A stretch of 64,000 nt of DNA from Ctenosaura bakeri (GCA_948474755.1 CAOLHI010002538.1:1-64000), one strand, 5' to 3'; shown: positions 53,709 to 64,000, numbered from the stretch's first letter. The notes: generated by a model from the letters alone, not told the origin. Numbers and translations are program-made.

Positions 53709-55482
53709 CAGTGGTTCTCAACCTGGGGTCGGGACCCCTCTGGGGGTCGAATGACCATTTCACAGGGGTCGCCAGTCCTCAATCCTGCCCCCCTTTTAAA
53801 AGAAGGTGGCCTCACAGCCAATGGGAGCAGTACTTCTGAGACCCCTGCGCTGGGAGGAGGGGAGAGGAGGTATACTGGGTGTTTCCCTGCCTTTCCTTGC
53901 CTGGTGGGAAAGCACTGGAGGAGCCGGAGGTGGAGCCGGAGGTGCGGAGAACGGGAGGAGAGAGCTGGAGCCTGAATGTTAAGGTGGAGGTGAGGAGACC
54001 GAGAGGAGAGAGCTGGAGCTGGAGCGTTAAGGCGGAGGTGAGAAGAGGAGACCCCGTGCTGGTGGGAGGGGAAAGGAAGCGTGCCACCAGGCGCAGCCGG
54101 TGCTGCTTGGACACTTGCGCCTGCACCCCACACACACAAACACACACACACACACACACGGAGGGCTTCCCCTTCAGTGTTCCCTTTCCCCTTCATGCCG
54201 GCTTGCAGAGTCAAGAGTCGCTTGCCGGGGCGAGTGAGCAGCCGGGTGCTGCTTGGACGCTCGCGCCCGCACCACACACACACACACACACAGAGGGCTT
54301 CCCCTTCAGGGCACTGCAGCGGGACGTCTGGGAGGTAAGACCCCATCCCCTCACCCTCTTCTCCTCATGCTCATTCATGCTGGTGAACAGAGTTGCTTGC
54401 CGGGGCGAGTGAGCAGCTGGGCTCTGCTTGCTTCCCAAAGTGGTGGGACTGCAGCAGCGGCGATCGCCCGGTCGCCCATTCATTCTGGGCATGCCGCTCC
54501 GTGGGAGTTGTCGGTGTGGCTGTCGCCTTTGGTCCGGCAGGCAAAGGAGGAAACTTTCCTGCAGCGGATCTGCCATCCGATGGGGGAGATCGGTCCCTCC
54601 GAGACCGAGAACTCAGTTGGGAAAGGAGCAGGGGGCGTCAGCCAGGGGCTTCGGTTTGTGTAGCAAGAGCCCCCGAGGCTCCTTGGTTATTTTGTTTTTG
54701 TTTTTGTTTTGTTTTTTGGTTTTTTGACCTGAAAGCGCTGCTCTGATCCATCCTGTGGACTTTGACCATTTCCACATTCCAGTGTTATAGCGCTATGATT
54801 CCACTTTCCCCATTCTATGGAATCCTGGGGTTTGCAGTTCAAACTGCAAACCCCAGGATTCCATAGGATGGTGAAAATGGAATAATAGCGGTATAACAGT
54901 CTAGTGCAGCAATAGCCAGGATGACTTTCTCCTCTTGATTTTGTTGTGCGTGGACCGTTGGTACTTGCCACACACACGTGTTGTGTTCTTCGCCCTGACT
55001 GTCTTGCATTCCTTGCTTTTCGTATGTTCAGCGTCCACACTCCCTTTAAGGGAGGGAGGGAGGGAAACAAAACGCGTCTGCTTATGCCACCGCCATCTTT
55101 CCTCTCTCTCTGTCCTTTCCTCCCTGCGCCTCATGTAAAATGTGGGCTGTTTCGGCATTGCCTTTGGGAGTGATTGGCTTTTTGAACTGTGGAAATCCAG
55201 CATTCAGAACTAGAACTACTGCTTTAATTCTGGCATTGATGGACGCTTTCTGTGCTTAAAAAAAGTGGGGAGGGTTACCAGTTTTTAGGCATTAGAAGTC
55301 TATCCAGAGTAGTGATTTAGGGCAGTGTTTCCAATCTATTTGATGCTGGAAATAACTAACTAACTAAATAAATAAATAAATAATAATAAATAAATGATGA
55401 AAATGATTTTATGGTTGGGGGTCACCACAACATGAGGAACTGTATTAAGGGGTTGTGGCATTAGGAAGGTTGAGAACCACTG
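53709..55482 (+). mobile_element. hAT transposon with SPIN-like termini and unusual interior
   Basis: The left end CAGTGGTTCTCAACCTGGGG, then GGGGGTCGAATGACCATTTC, and the right end (GGGGGTCACCACAACATGAG...GTTGAGAACCACTG) match the termini known from SPIN-type hAT elements. CCTAGAT, 7 of 8 bases, is duplicated on both sides (53701-53708, 55483-55490). The 1.77-kb interior has no transposase I can see. It is GC-rich, with internal duplications (CTTGCCGGGGCGAGTGAGCAGC at about 54219 and 54396), two (CA)n runs and a nested palindrome at 54783-54897. Small frames here look like repeat artefacts. Confidence 0.85.
54783..54897. repeat. Near-perfect 55-bp-arm palindrome inside the hAT element
   Basis: The core is GGAATCCTGGGGTTTGCAGTT, three bases, then AACTGCAAACCCCAGGATTCC. 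Arms extend outward with few mismatches to TTATAGCGCTAT and ATAGCGGTATAA. It is probably a foldback MITE inserted in the transposon, and its transcript would form a long hairpin. Confidence 0.85.
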
Positions 55483-55490
55483 ACCTAGAT

Positions 55491-55870
55491 AATTCCTTCA
55501 AGCCATCCTTTCATGTCATAATTATTTCTACAAATGAAGGTGTTTTCTCATACCTCTCATATCTTTCACAGATCAGACACCCACGCATCTAGCAATCAGT
55601 GCCAAGGAAATGTACGAAGGAAGCCAAATTGAAACCAATCATTGACACACTTTGAAGGCAGACACATCTGTGTTGCAACTGGTTGAGCTGATGCCAAAGA
55701 AACCTGATAACCTGGTGCATTTACTGGCAGGTGTTCAAGCTCACAGAGATGAGTAGCATCTATGCAGCTTTCACTGATTCAAATGAAGCTGCAAAGTTTC
55801 TCTCATTATGAGAGTGTCTGTTTTACTAGGTTACCTGTGTTGCAGAGCACAGCTGTCAAAGATTCAAAAG
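55491..55870 (+). repeat. Duplicated upstream segment (unit D)
   Basis: It matches 9600-9990 (GGAAGCCAAATTGAAA, TTGACACACTTTGAAG) and, for its first 60 bp, the 39720 region. No gene is recognised. Confidence 0.55.
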
Positions 55871-56350
55871 TGTCCAATTTTTTCTGGTACTATTTGCTAG
55901 ATATGCCTTATCTAAGAAATGCTTTCAAAAATGTTTATAAATGCAAACTTGAGCTCAAAAATATGTTTATTGGGGAAAATGCACAAAAATAAATTCAGAA
56001 CAAACCCAGCTTAAGACTGAAAAGAATACAATCAAAGAGAAATCAAAATTGACACTCTATTCCTATAGAGGAATATATTCCTATTCCTCTCTATTCAAAT
56101 AATATTCTTAAGATAACGACAAGAACCCTAGTGGTATTATGTACATGTAAGTCCTCTTATAGATACAGTTGGGTATTAGTTGAGGGGGGGTTGTTTTGTT
56201 TTTAGGTTTGGGGGTTGGCCTGTGTACATAAGCATATTCAATTCATAATAGTTTAAGCAGAGTTCCATAAGTGTAACCATTTTATGTAGGCCTAGATCTT
56301 ATTGTTAGTTCTGACTAGAGGACAGCCACTGAATCAACTAATGTGTATTT
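55871..56350. other. Unassigned AT-rich spacer
   Basis: No conserved frame or known repeat. A short internal repeat of CTATTCCT lies at about 56060-56095. Confidence 0.3.
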
Positions 56351-56351
56351 G

Positions 56352-56462
56352 TTGTTGTTGTTGTGTGCCTTCAAGTCATTTCCCACTTATGGAGACCCTA
56401 AGGTGAACCTATCATGGGGTTTTCTGGGGCTGAGAAGGTGTGATGTTCCCAAGGTCACCATT
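56352..56462 (+). repeat. SINE 5' part
   Basis: (GTT)n, GTGTGCCTTCAAGTCATTTC, GGAGACCCTAAGGTGAACCTA, TCATGGGGTTTTCTGG, then AAGGTCACC. It runs into the segment shared with 22640-23290. Confidence 0.6.
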
Positions 56463-56810
56463 TAAGAATTGATTCAATGGGTCTACTATAGTTGGACTTA
56501 CCAAAAGAACTCAAATGCATTAGCCCTGTCCTCTTTTGAATTAAGGGTGGAAGGAATATTTGAAAATCTTAAAAACTGATTGGAAGACATGTTTTCGTAA
56601 ACCAAGAAACCCTGATGAGAAAAATTCTGGCCTGAAAATACTATTTTCAGTTTGTGACATGTTCTGTATGAAATTCATATATGTTTGTTTCGTGCCTCTG
56701 ATCTCTATAGCAATGACATCCAGTAATGAAAGTGTGTTCTGTATGCATAGGTGTGCCATTCACATATATGCATAGTCCATATCTTCATAGCATTTTTATA
56801 ATAATGATTC
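56440..56810 (+). repeat. Second copy of the 22640-23290 segment
   Basis: Homology runs from AAGGTCACCATTTAAGAATTG to the block CAATGACATCCAGTAATGAAAG at about 56710, including the pyrimidine tract and AG preceding it. Confidence 0.6.
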
Positions 56811-57044
56811 ACTGTTCTAGTTCATCTACAGATTGGAAATTCAGTGAAACTATAGAAGGCTCATCTAATAATTCTAGGTTACATTCTCATCCATCTAAGG
56901 GAACTTTTTCTCCATTTCTCGTGGGACAACAGTGGATTTTTCTTCTGAGCCTAACTATGCATCCATGGATAAATAAAGAAAAGCCAAATTTTAATTTGAT
57001 CTTGACTTTCATTCTTACTCGTAAATATAATATTTTCATAGGGA

Positions 57045-57434
57045 AACCGTGCCCTATGAGAAGCAGCTTAGGGAGCTACATATGTTTAGCCTGACAAAAA
57101 GAAGGTTAAGAGGTGACATGATAGCTATGTTTAAATACTTGAAGGGATGTCATATTGAAGATGGGGCAAGCTTGTTTTCTGCTACTCCTGAGTCTAGGAC
57201 ATGGAGTGATAGAGTCAAACTACAGGAAAAGAAATTTCATCTCACCTTCCACATGGTAGGAAATGTTCAACAGTGGAATATGCTGCCTTGTAGGGTGGTG
57301 GAGTCACTTCTTGAGAGGTTTTTAAACAGAGGCTAGATGGTCATCTGCTGGGGATACATTGTCTGTTCCTGCATGGCAGAGGGTTGGACTCAATGGCAAT
57401 TGTGGTCTCTTCCAACTCTATGATTCTATGATTC
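57045..57434 (+). repeat. CR1 LINE 3' end
   Basis: ORF2 C-terminal block (MFSLTKRRLRGDMIAMFKYL) and the tail TCTTCCAACTCTATGATTCTATGATTC. Confidence 0.88.
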
Positions 57435-57726
57435 ATACAAATATGGATGTGTTTCAACTTATAGGAAAAGTGAAATTACAGAAATTTTTTGGTGGCCCAG
57501 TTTGCATCTCTTTCTGTTAACCCACAGCTTCAGATCTATGCATTTGAACCTGAGGTCAGTTTGAAGGTTACAAACCTTTTGGTATCTCCAAGTTCATGAA
57601 TTAGTTCATTCGATTCTAAGGAAGCTTGAGTGAGTTTCCAAAGCAGGATAATATTTAGATGTCCTGCATAGCTCATGTACTTCACGTACATCTTAGTGTG
57701 TGAACTTTGAAATTAGTATTGCTAGT
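57435..57726. other. Unassigned spacer
   Basis: Nothing recognised. Confidence 0.3.
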
Positions 57727-57787
57727 TCCTTCTCCTTCTTCTTCCTCCTCCTCCTCCTTCTCCTCCTCCTCTTCCTCTTCCTCTACT
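57727..57787. repeat. Polypyrimidine (CTT/CCT)n microsatellite
   Basis: Runs of CTT, CCT and TCC over about 60 bp. It lies at the 3' end of the - strand LINE and may be its expanded tail. Confidence 0.85.
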
Positions 57788-59420
57788 TTTTTTGGATAGC
57801 ATTTTGTACTACATAGGAAGATCCAGCATATATATTGTCCTTATCATGGTACAAAGACTCAACTATAAGATATACTTACAAGCATACAAAATGCATACAA
57901 AATGTCTAAAACCAATTAAAAATACATCAAATACTTAAACAAATAACAGGAGGTTTATTTCAAACCTTTATCTAATGCAAATTGTTCTGTAATTCTCGCT
58001 ACCTCAGAGAAAAACTTGGCAACAGCTGAAGTCACAATGGAAAACTGTCTTCTAAGAAGAACTTCACATAGAATTGGGCAGATTTTCCTGATAGGTTGCT
58101 CAATAATGGGTTAATTGTATGTTGATGAATCTGCTTGCAAAGACTACAAGACAAAAGAACGTGCTTCATGCATTCTACTTCCTGATTACTACATGGGCAG
58201 AGTCTTTCAGTATATAGGACACTAGCAAATCTATCTTGAAGCAAATCAGAGGTAAACACATTACATCTTCCCTTAGTAAAGACAACAATATTTGATGATA
58301 GTCAGATTCTTTAGGTAATATAGCTATGTGAAGAGGCCCAACATAGTGTATATTCACAGCACTTGGAGAGCAAGATACATATGAATGGGCACATAATTTG
58401 CAAAAGGCAATGTCTCACAACCTTTGTTTTATAGATTTGAGAGCAACGTCAAAAGCCAGGTGAGACAGAAAAGACGGTGAGAGGCCAAATGAAGTGGCTT
58501 TCTTAGTGCTGAGCTTAGACCAGTTACTTAGGAACTCATCCTGGGATAGATATGAAAATAGACCTCAGCCTAGTCTGAAGACACTAACATTGAGCCTGAA
58601 TTTTAAGGCTGTCCACCACCAGTTTCTAGCAACAGAACACAATTTGGAACACAGCTGTGGATCTGAAGGAGGGCTCCCGAAAACATTGCCTGCTGCTTAT
58701 CTAACTCAGATGTTAATCTGTCAGTCCAGATATTGGAAGCATACAACAGTTGAGCAGCTGTCTTTAAATTAAATACTTTAATAGCAGATGGTGTATACAG
58801 GCCCCCTTTGCTGGAAAAAAAAAAAGGGCAGGATGGCTGATCGACTAGCTTGTGCTTTCTGATGAATAACAGATCTCTGAGTAGGCCAACACATTGTGTG
58901 GTGAAATGTCAGCTCCAGATATTGGAAGCTTCTAATCTGTTCTAAAACATGCTCATCAAGTGTCCATTGACATTGGGAAATTTTATTCTCAAAAACCAAA
59001 ACTTTAGATTTCCCGTAGTTAACTTTAAGGTCATTTTCTGAGCAACAACTTAGAAACTTCCTTAGTAAATTGTTTAAGCCCAGTTCAGAGCATGAAAGAA
59101 TATCAGCAGCAGCATAAAGTAATATGGAGATTTTCCTAGCAGCAAATTTGAGCAAGTGTCCATTGGGTCCATCAGGGTATCTTCAAGATCATTTATGAAT
59201 AGATTGAACAGGGTTGGTTGTCTGACTCGTCTGGACACAGATATTTCTCTAGAAAGCTGACCCTGGTTGCCACATCTAACCTGTAGCTTGCTATCACTAT
59301 ACAAGGCCTTGATCCTTAAGAGTCTTTTATCAATCACCTTATCCAATTTCTCCCATATTCAGTTCTGGAGATGGAATCAAAAGCTGGATTTAAATCCATG
59401 AAAGGAACAATTAATTACTA
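57788..59420 (-). mobile_element. Non-LTR retrotransposon (LINE) remnant, - strand, clade uncertain
   Basis: Pieces on the - strand: an RT segment (VRQPTLFNLFINDLEDTLMD, 59240-59170), the damaged catalytic box LLYAAADIL where YADD is expected (about 59115), LSCCSENDLKVNYGKSKVLV (59050-58990), and a Cys-His segment (LCPCSNQEVECMKHVLLSC, about 58200-58145) of the type found at the end of many LINE ORF2 proteins. Frame breaks separate them. It is not CR1 or L2 by sequence. A Vingi or RTE-like clade is possible but unproven. Confidence 0.65.
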
Positions 59421-59449
59421 TTGTTGCTTAATATGTGTTTTAACTTTTA

Positions 59450-59742
59450 ACTTTTGAAGGGATGCCATGTAGAGGAGGGAGTGGGCTTGTTTTCTGCTGC
59501 TCCAGAGACCAGGACAAGGAGCAATGGATTCAAGGAACAATTGAATCAAAAACTTCCTGATGGTCAGGACTGTCCGGCAGTGGAAGATGCTGCCTCGGAG
59601 TGTAGTGGAGTCTCCTTCTTTGGAGGTTTTTAAGCAAAGGCTGGATGGTCATCTGTTGGGAGTGCTTTGAGGGTGTTCCTGCATGGCAGGGGGTTGGACT
59701 GGATGGCTCCTGTGGTCTCTTCCAACTCTACATGTCTATGAA
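59450..59742 (+). repeat. CR1 LINE 3' end
   Basis: AAGGGATGCCATGTAGAGGA, GTTGGACTGGATGGCTCCTG and TTCCAACTCTACATGTCTATG follow the CR1 pattern, with an internal deletion near 59545. Confidence 0.85.
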
Positions 59743-59819
59743 TGAGGAATTAATTAGCTTGAATAAATTAGCTGTAATTAGCTGTAATTAGGAATTAATT
59801 AGCTGTAAGGGCAGGGTCA
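59743..59819 (+). repeat. Short tandem repeat of TTAGCTGTAA
   Basis: ATTAGCTGTAATTAGCTGTAATTAGGAATTAATTAGCTGTAA is a small local tandem repeat between CR1 and ERV sequence. Confidence 0.6.
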
Positions 59820-61174
59820 CCTAGTGAACTTGATTGAGTGGAAGACGTTAGTCAAGTCCACTACACTATAGTGTTTGATGTCCTCTGCAATGACCAACAA
59901 GATATCATTATATTTGTCTACTACAGGTGAAACCAGAGGAGTCGTGGCCTTGAAAGCATCATACCCAATGTTTTACCATCTGCCATAAGGATGGGCCATA
60001 GGGGTGCATTGTAGAAGGACTGCATAGGGGAGATGACATCCCATTTCAGAAAATCTTCTATGGTGTTGCCAATTCCTACTTCAGCCTCACATGGATATTT
60101 GTGTTGTTGTTGCGGACATGGATCTCTGCCTTCAATGAGGACACAGGCTTCTTTTAACAGACTACATTCTGCCTTGTCCTTAATCCAGACTTCTGGAAAT
60201 TCCAATGACCAGGAGTCATTATCAATTGGCTACAACAGACGTGGTGTCTTAAGGGCAGCAAATATATATATAGGTGAAATTAAAGGGGGAGCATCACTAA
60301 GTTGCTACAACAAGCCTTTAGCCATGTCCACAGTCAGTTGGTGTCCAATTAGGAAGGAAACTTCCAAAATTCCATCATCCTCCTTCCTATACTCACATAC
60401 CTTTATCCTCGTGTGGATTATCCCTACAGTAATGGGAACATCTTCCCAGATCTTCACCTGGTCAGAGCCTCCTCCATATCTTGACAGAGCAATGGTTTCA
60501 GTGGTGGGTTTCTCATATGCAGCTAAATCTGGGTGCAGGACCTTCTAGGTTGCTCCAATGGCAACCAGCAGCATGGTGGGGATTTCTGCCCATGTGATAC
60601 TGATGCCTACCTCGACTATTGGCCGCTCCCACATGCCAGATTCCAGGTGATCCACAACACCTTGGGGAAACTTAGTGGAACATGCACACCCCTAGCAAGA
60701 AGAGTTCATGTAGGTATTGGGTAGTACAATGGTGTCTACAGGTTCCACCACTACAGAAGGGCTTCTGCGCAACTTCAAGAGTTCATCAATCAACTCAATG
60801 GTGGGACACAGATGGAAGTGGGACGTGTCAGCTTCTGCTTTTCTTTTTCTTTTTTTAGCAGCTCATGTACATGCTTTTGTTCTTCACCTAATCACAGCCA
60901 TTGAAAATCTTGGCCTCCCAACTATTGGCAAGATCTATAAGCAGGACCCAGGTTGCCCTGCCCTTGCCATTGCCCAAGATCTGAAGAGGTGCCGCCTTTG
61001 CCACTACTGCTGCTGGGCATAGAGCTACCATGCTGGTCTCTCCAATTCTCACTACCGCTGTCACCAGAGCAATCTTCCTTCCCATCCCCTCAGCTACCGC
61101 AAGGAGCCGGATTACCTTCACCTCCCCCACTTCCAGTGATGCTGCACAGCATGAAGGGGCCAGTCCAAATTGTC
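59820..61174 (-). pseudogene. pol: ERV gag-pro-RT remnant 3' of a defensin terminal-exon block
   Basis: On the - strand: gag C-terminal region (61130-60720), a protease segment in which the catalytic DTG has become AIG (about 60565-60555), then RT N-terminal sequence (KWDVISPMQSFYNAPLWPI, 60040-59990). It breaks off before the RT palm. The protease lesion shows it could not self-process. It abuts the terminal-exon block at 61175, like the other remnants. Confidence 0.75.
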
Positions 61175-62560
61175 TAAGTAGTTAGTACATCCAAAACGTC
61201 TCTATAGATCAAAAAGATCTCTTCAAAACAGAGGTACACTTCACAAATGCTGAAGCCTGAACACGGATTTTAATTAGCATGAGATAAAGAGAATTCAACA
61301 TGGATCAAATTGATAATGTTAAAAGCTCAAGTGTGAAGCAATTCAGGAAAAAGACTGGCAGGGTGAAGCCATGGAGATCCATCATGTTCCGAATGCCACA
61401 GTATTACCTGCAAAAAGAGAAATGCCCTGTAAGATTCAGTCATTTTTAAAAGTGGAATTCTTTAACCCACATCTACAAACTGAGAATCAAAATTAAATGT
61501 GTAGATGCTAGATTCAAATAAAAAGGAAAAGAAGAAAAACAGATTATCAGCCTTGTTATTTGAAATAACTTCTCAAATCATTAAAATGAATACTTCCTGC
61601 ACAAACCTGAGATATTCCCAATGTTTATAGTTCACCCTGATATAATACAAGCTATCAGCTTTGAATATACAATGAGTTTACTAACTCATGAAAATACTGG
61701 GATAACATCCAGCACAGTGTGAACAGATTTCCCCATGCTTTTTCCTGTAACCACAAAGTTCCAAACCACATTGTATTCCTGCTAACTGGGTAACAACTCA
61801 ACAGTGACACTTGAGGAGACACAGGCCCTTTCCACACCGGCCTATTAAAATGGTGCAGAGTGACCTCCAACGGAGGTCTTCTGCACCGTGGAGTGGACTG
61901 GGGCAGACTACTTTTCATAGTTCTGCACCTCAGTCCACTCCAGAGCAACCAGAACTGGTCACGCAGCGTGCTTTTTAAAAACTTCTCTTAAGAGGTTTTT
62001 AAAAAGTACGGAGCGTGCAACCCCTTGTCACTCCATCGCTGCGCTCCAGTGCAGATTTGCAGGAATGCATTAGTGCATGCCTGCAGATCTGCCGGGGGTG
62101 GGCTTTAGGCTGGTGAGCTTCTCCGGTTGGTGGAGAGCCTCCACCAACTGGCAGCCACCATTTTGGATGCCAGAGCAGTGCGGAGCGACGAGCTCACACT
62201 GCTCCTCATCAGGACAGACCCAAACGGACCCACCAAAAAGCCAGTGAGTAGCAGCAGGGAGCATTTCCCTCTCCACGTGCGGAAAGGGCCACAGTTGCTT
62301 ATTTGGCCAAGAAACAGGACAGCTCTGCCCATTTTATGGTTCTAGTACTATAGCTCAACATAAATAGATAAGGAAGCATTGCTCAAGCTTGATGAGTGAT
62401 TTTCAAGCTCTCTAGACTCTGTCTACAAATGAGGTGTGTGTAATTTGTATATCAGTCTCAGTTCATCCTCCCTTTAGCAGGTGGCTGTTAAAAAGGGAGG
62501 GGTGAACACCCTATACCTCACTTTAATTGTCCCTAAAGCAACTCACCAGCCCAACCCCTA
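61175..62560 (-). pseudogene. Defensin terminal-exon fragment (unit E), interrupted by a MITE
   Basis: The terminal-exon block, with acceptor TTTTTGCAG, starts at about 61407 and runs downward. The sequence above it (61490-62560, apart from the MITE) matches 19610-20170 of pseudogene unit F. No six-cysteine exon is found, and homology to the units stops near 62550. Confidence 0.65.
61824..62290. mobile_element. Harbinger-like MITE, target duplication ACA
   Basis: The ends are GGCCCTTTCCACACCGG and CACGTGCGGAAAGGGCC, 467 bp. ACA lies on both sides (61821-61823, 62291-62293). The homologous empty site at about 19930 (GAGGAAAAACAGTTGCC) has a single ACA. It is related to 24361-24891 and has no coding capacity. 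Confidence 0.85.
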
Positions 62561-62663
62561 TTTTTCAAAGTTTTGACATAATTTGCAGATTATTTTTAAC
62601 TAAAAAACATGAGGAAGGCCTCCAATAGGCACAAAAGCACAGGTCCCAGAACTTGCCCCCCAT

Positions 62664-63851
62664 CAGTGACGTATTTAAGTTTTTTTACTCCAGATCTCAA
62701 GTCAAGTCTCAAGTCTCTACCTTCAAGTCTCAACTCAAGTCTCAAGTCCTTGCAAGATACTCTCAAGTCAAGTTTCTAGGGGCCAACTTTATACCCCAAC
62801 CTATATTCCAGAATTTCTGGACAGAGTCAAATTAAGTCAATTTTAACAACTTAAGTAGAGCCAGCTCCCCACATTTGTGATTTTGCCATCTGAAGCTTTG
62901 GAAGGGGGAATTAAGATCGTTCTTACTCTCCCTTCCTGAAGCTGGAGGCTTTCATGTCAATGGGCATAAAAGAGTCTGTAGCTTCAGAAGTGGGGAATAG
63001 AATCCTTCTCACTCCCCATTACTGAAGCTTCAAAGGCTTTAGAAGGAAGGATCCTTCCTCCTCAAACCCACTGCCTAACACATTTTCTGTTTCCCTCTAA
63101 GAAACATGTCCTGGGGCTCTGGGGATGAGTCTTGCCATCTGCTCTTAGGAAAAGGAAAAGACATGGTAGCCATGTTTAAATATTTGAAAGGATGTCATAT
63201 TGAAGGGAGAACAGGGTTGTTTTCCACTGCTCTAGAAACTAGGACAAGGAAGAATGGATTCAAACTATAGAAAAGAGATTCCACTTGAACCTCAGGAAGA
63301 ACTTCCTGACTGTCAGAGCTGTCCTCAGAGTGTGGTGGAGACTTGTCTTTTGGAGGTTTTTAAGTGGAGGCTGGATGGCCATCTGTTGGGAGTGCTTTGA
63401 TGTGAGTTCTGGTATAGCAGGGGGTTGGACTACATGGCCCCTGTGGTCTCCTCCAATGCTATTATTCTATGATTATATGAAGTTTTAGAAGGTTCCTCTG
63501 ATATGCAGCGGGGACAGGCTGCTGAGCAAACCAGAACCCTGCCTCAAGCCCACTGCCTAACCCATTTGCTGTTCCCCTCTGAAAAATTCACCCACACTTT
63601 GGACTTGAGACAGATCATCATGTTACCAGTAAGAAAAAAGGGATGGAAGCATTGTTCAAAGTTGTATGGTTTCTGTAAGAATGTGTTATGTTACTGAACC
63701 AAGGGCAGCAAGTCAGTAACTAAAAACATACAAGATTTGAGTCGAGTCGAGTCAGTGCGTCATTTATTGCTGAGTAGAGTCCAAGTCAAGTCACTGAAGT
63801 AACTTAACTGCGACTCGAGTCCAAGTCAGTTGACTCAAGTCTACATCACTG
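62664..63851. mobile_element. hAT-type element with CAAGTC-rich termini, perfect 8-bp target duplication
   Basis: The ends are CAGTGACGTA and TACATCACTG, with CCCCCCAT exactly duplicated (62656-62663, 63852-63859). About 110-130 bp at each end consist of degenerate CAAGTC/GACTTG units. The middle contains a CR1 fragment (63155-63475) and no transposase. The 8-bp duplication and CAGTG ends point to hAT. Confidence 0.85.
63155..63475 (+). repeat. CR1 LINE 3' end nested in the hAT element
   Basis: CATGGTAGCCATGTTTAAAT, CCACTTGAACCTCAGGAAGA, GTTGGACTACATGGCCC and the degenerate tail CTATTATTCTATGATTATATG. Confidence 0.85.
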
Positions 63852-63859
63852 CCCCCCAT

Positions 63860-64000
63860 AGGTCGATTTTTATTGAAGTCCCTCTTCAAATGTCAACAGG
63901 AAGTTATTTGACATCACTTCCTGCTGAATTTTGACACAGATTCAGAAAAAAAGGGGGGGAATTCAACAGTTGCATTTGATGGAGTGTACCAGAGTGCATG
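63860..64000. other. Right-end flank
   Basis: Sequence after the hAT element up to the window edge; nothing recognised. Confidence 0.3.

Noticed and set aside
53708..54663. Overlapping 100-210 codon frames on both strands in the GC-rich hAT interior
   Set aside because: High GC lowers stop frequency. The frames span CA repeats and internal duplications, and none resembles a protein family or a hAT transposase.
1..64000. CRISPR array, prokaryotic operons or tRNA genes
   Set aside because: No regularly spaced identical repeats, no ribosome-binding site plus compact ORF pattern and no cloverleaf were seen. Introns and LINE/SINE content are eukaryotic.

Overview
The window is vertebrate nuclear DNA, most likely from a squamate reptile. 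The evidence is the repeat mix: CR1 LINE tails ending in repeated ATTCTATG, an L2-type LINE with an (ATT)n tail, a Ty3/Gypsy element, hAT elements including one with SPIN-like ends, Harbinger-like MITEs and 5S rRNA-derived repeats. The genes are small multi-exon beta-defensin genes with GT-AG introns. There are no rRNA or tRNA genes, no CRISPR array and no bacterial-style operon. The species call is inference from repeat composition.

The host genes form a beta-defensin cluster made of one duplicated unit. The unit is: upstream segment, 5S-derived repeat, antisense CR1 fragment, TATA promoter, signal-peptide exon, intron with a sense CR1 fragment, mature-peptide exon, short terminal exon, then an endogenous retrovirus (ERV) pol remnant. 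Two copies read as intact genes. One is on the + strand (12014-15262, 66 aa, mature peptide about neutral). The other is on the - strand (38940-36879, 62 aa, mature peptide strongly cationic). Signal exons without a visible partner lie at 7509-7452 and 52944-52887 (both -). A decayed mature exon lies at about 20299 (-), and a terminal-exon-only fragment at about 61407 (-). The units at 5.9-8.1 kb and 11.3-15.4 kb are head-to-head, so they form a large imperfect inverted repeat.

Most of the remaining sequence is transposons. One ERV family contributes eleven LTR copies. These include the 3' LTR of a truncated + strand provirus (71-5929), both LTRs of a - strand provirus (41322-48042) that keeps a recognisable but frameshifted env, and several solo LTRs. 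Five of the solo LTRs have exact 4-bp target duplications. Related gag/pro/RT remnants lie at 15.5-18.7, 19.2-19.5, 24.9-29.3, 36.1-36.3 and 59.8-61.2 kb, usually just 3' of a defensin terminal exon, so they were probably carried along in the duplications. A Ty3/Gypsy element (29323-36079, 8-bp flanking repeat) sits inside one such remnant and itself contains an L2 LINE and a solo LTR.

DNA transposons include a SPIN-like hAT (53709-55482, 8-bp target duplication), a second hAT-type element with CAAGTC-rich ends (62664-63851, perfect 8-bp duplication) and two Harbinger-like MITEs with 3-bp duplications (24361-24891, 61824-62290). Overall this looks like a host-defence gene family expanding and decaying within repeat-dense DNA. 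LTR-LTR recombination and inverted duplication are the likely drivers of rearrangement.
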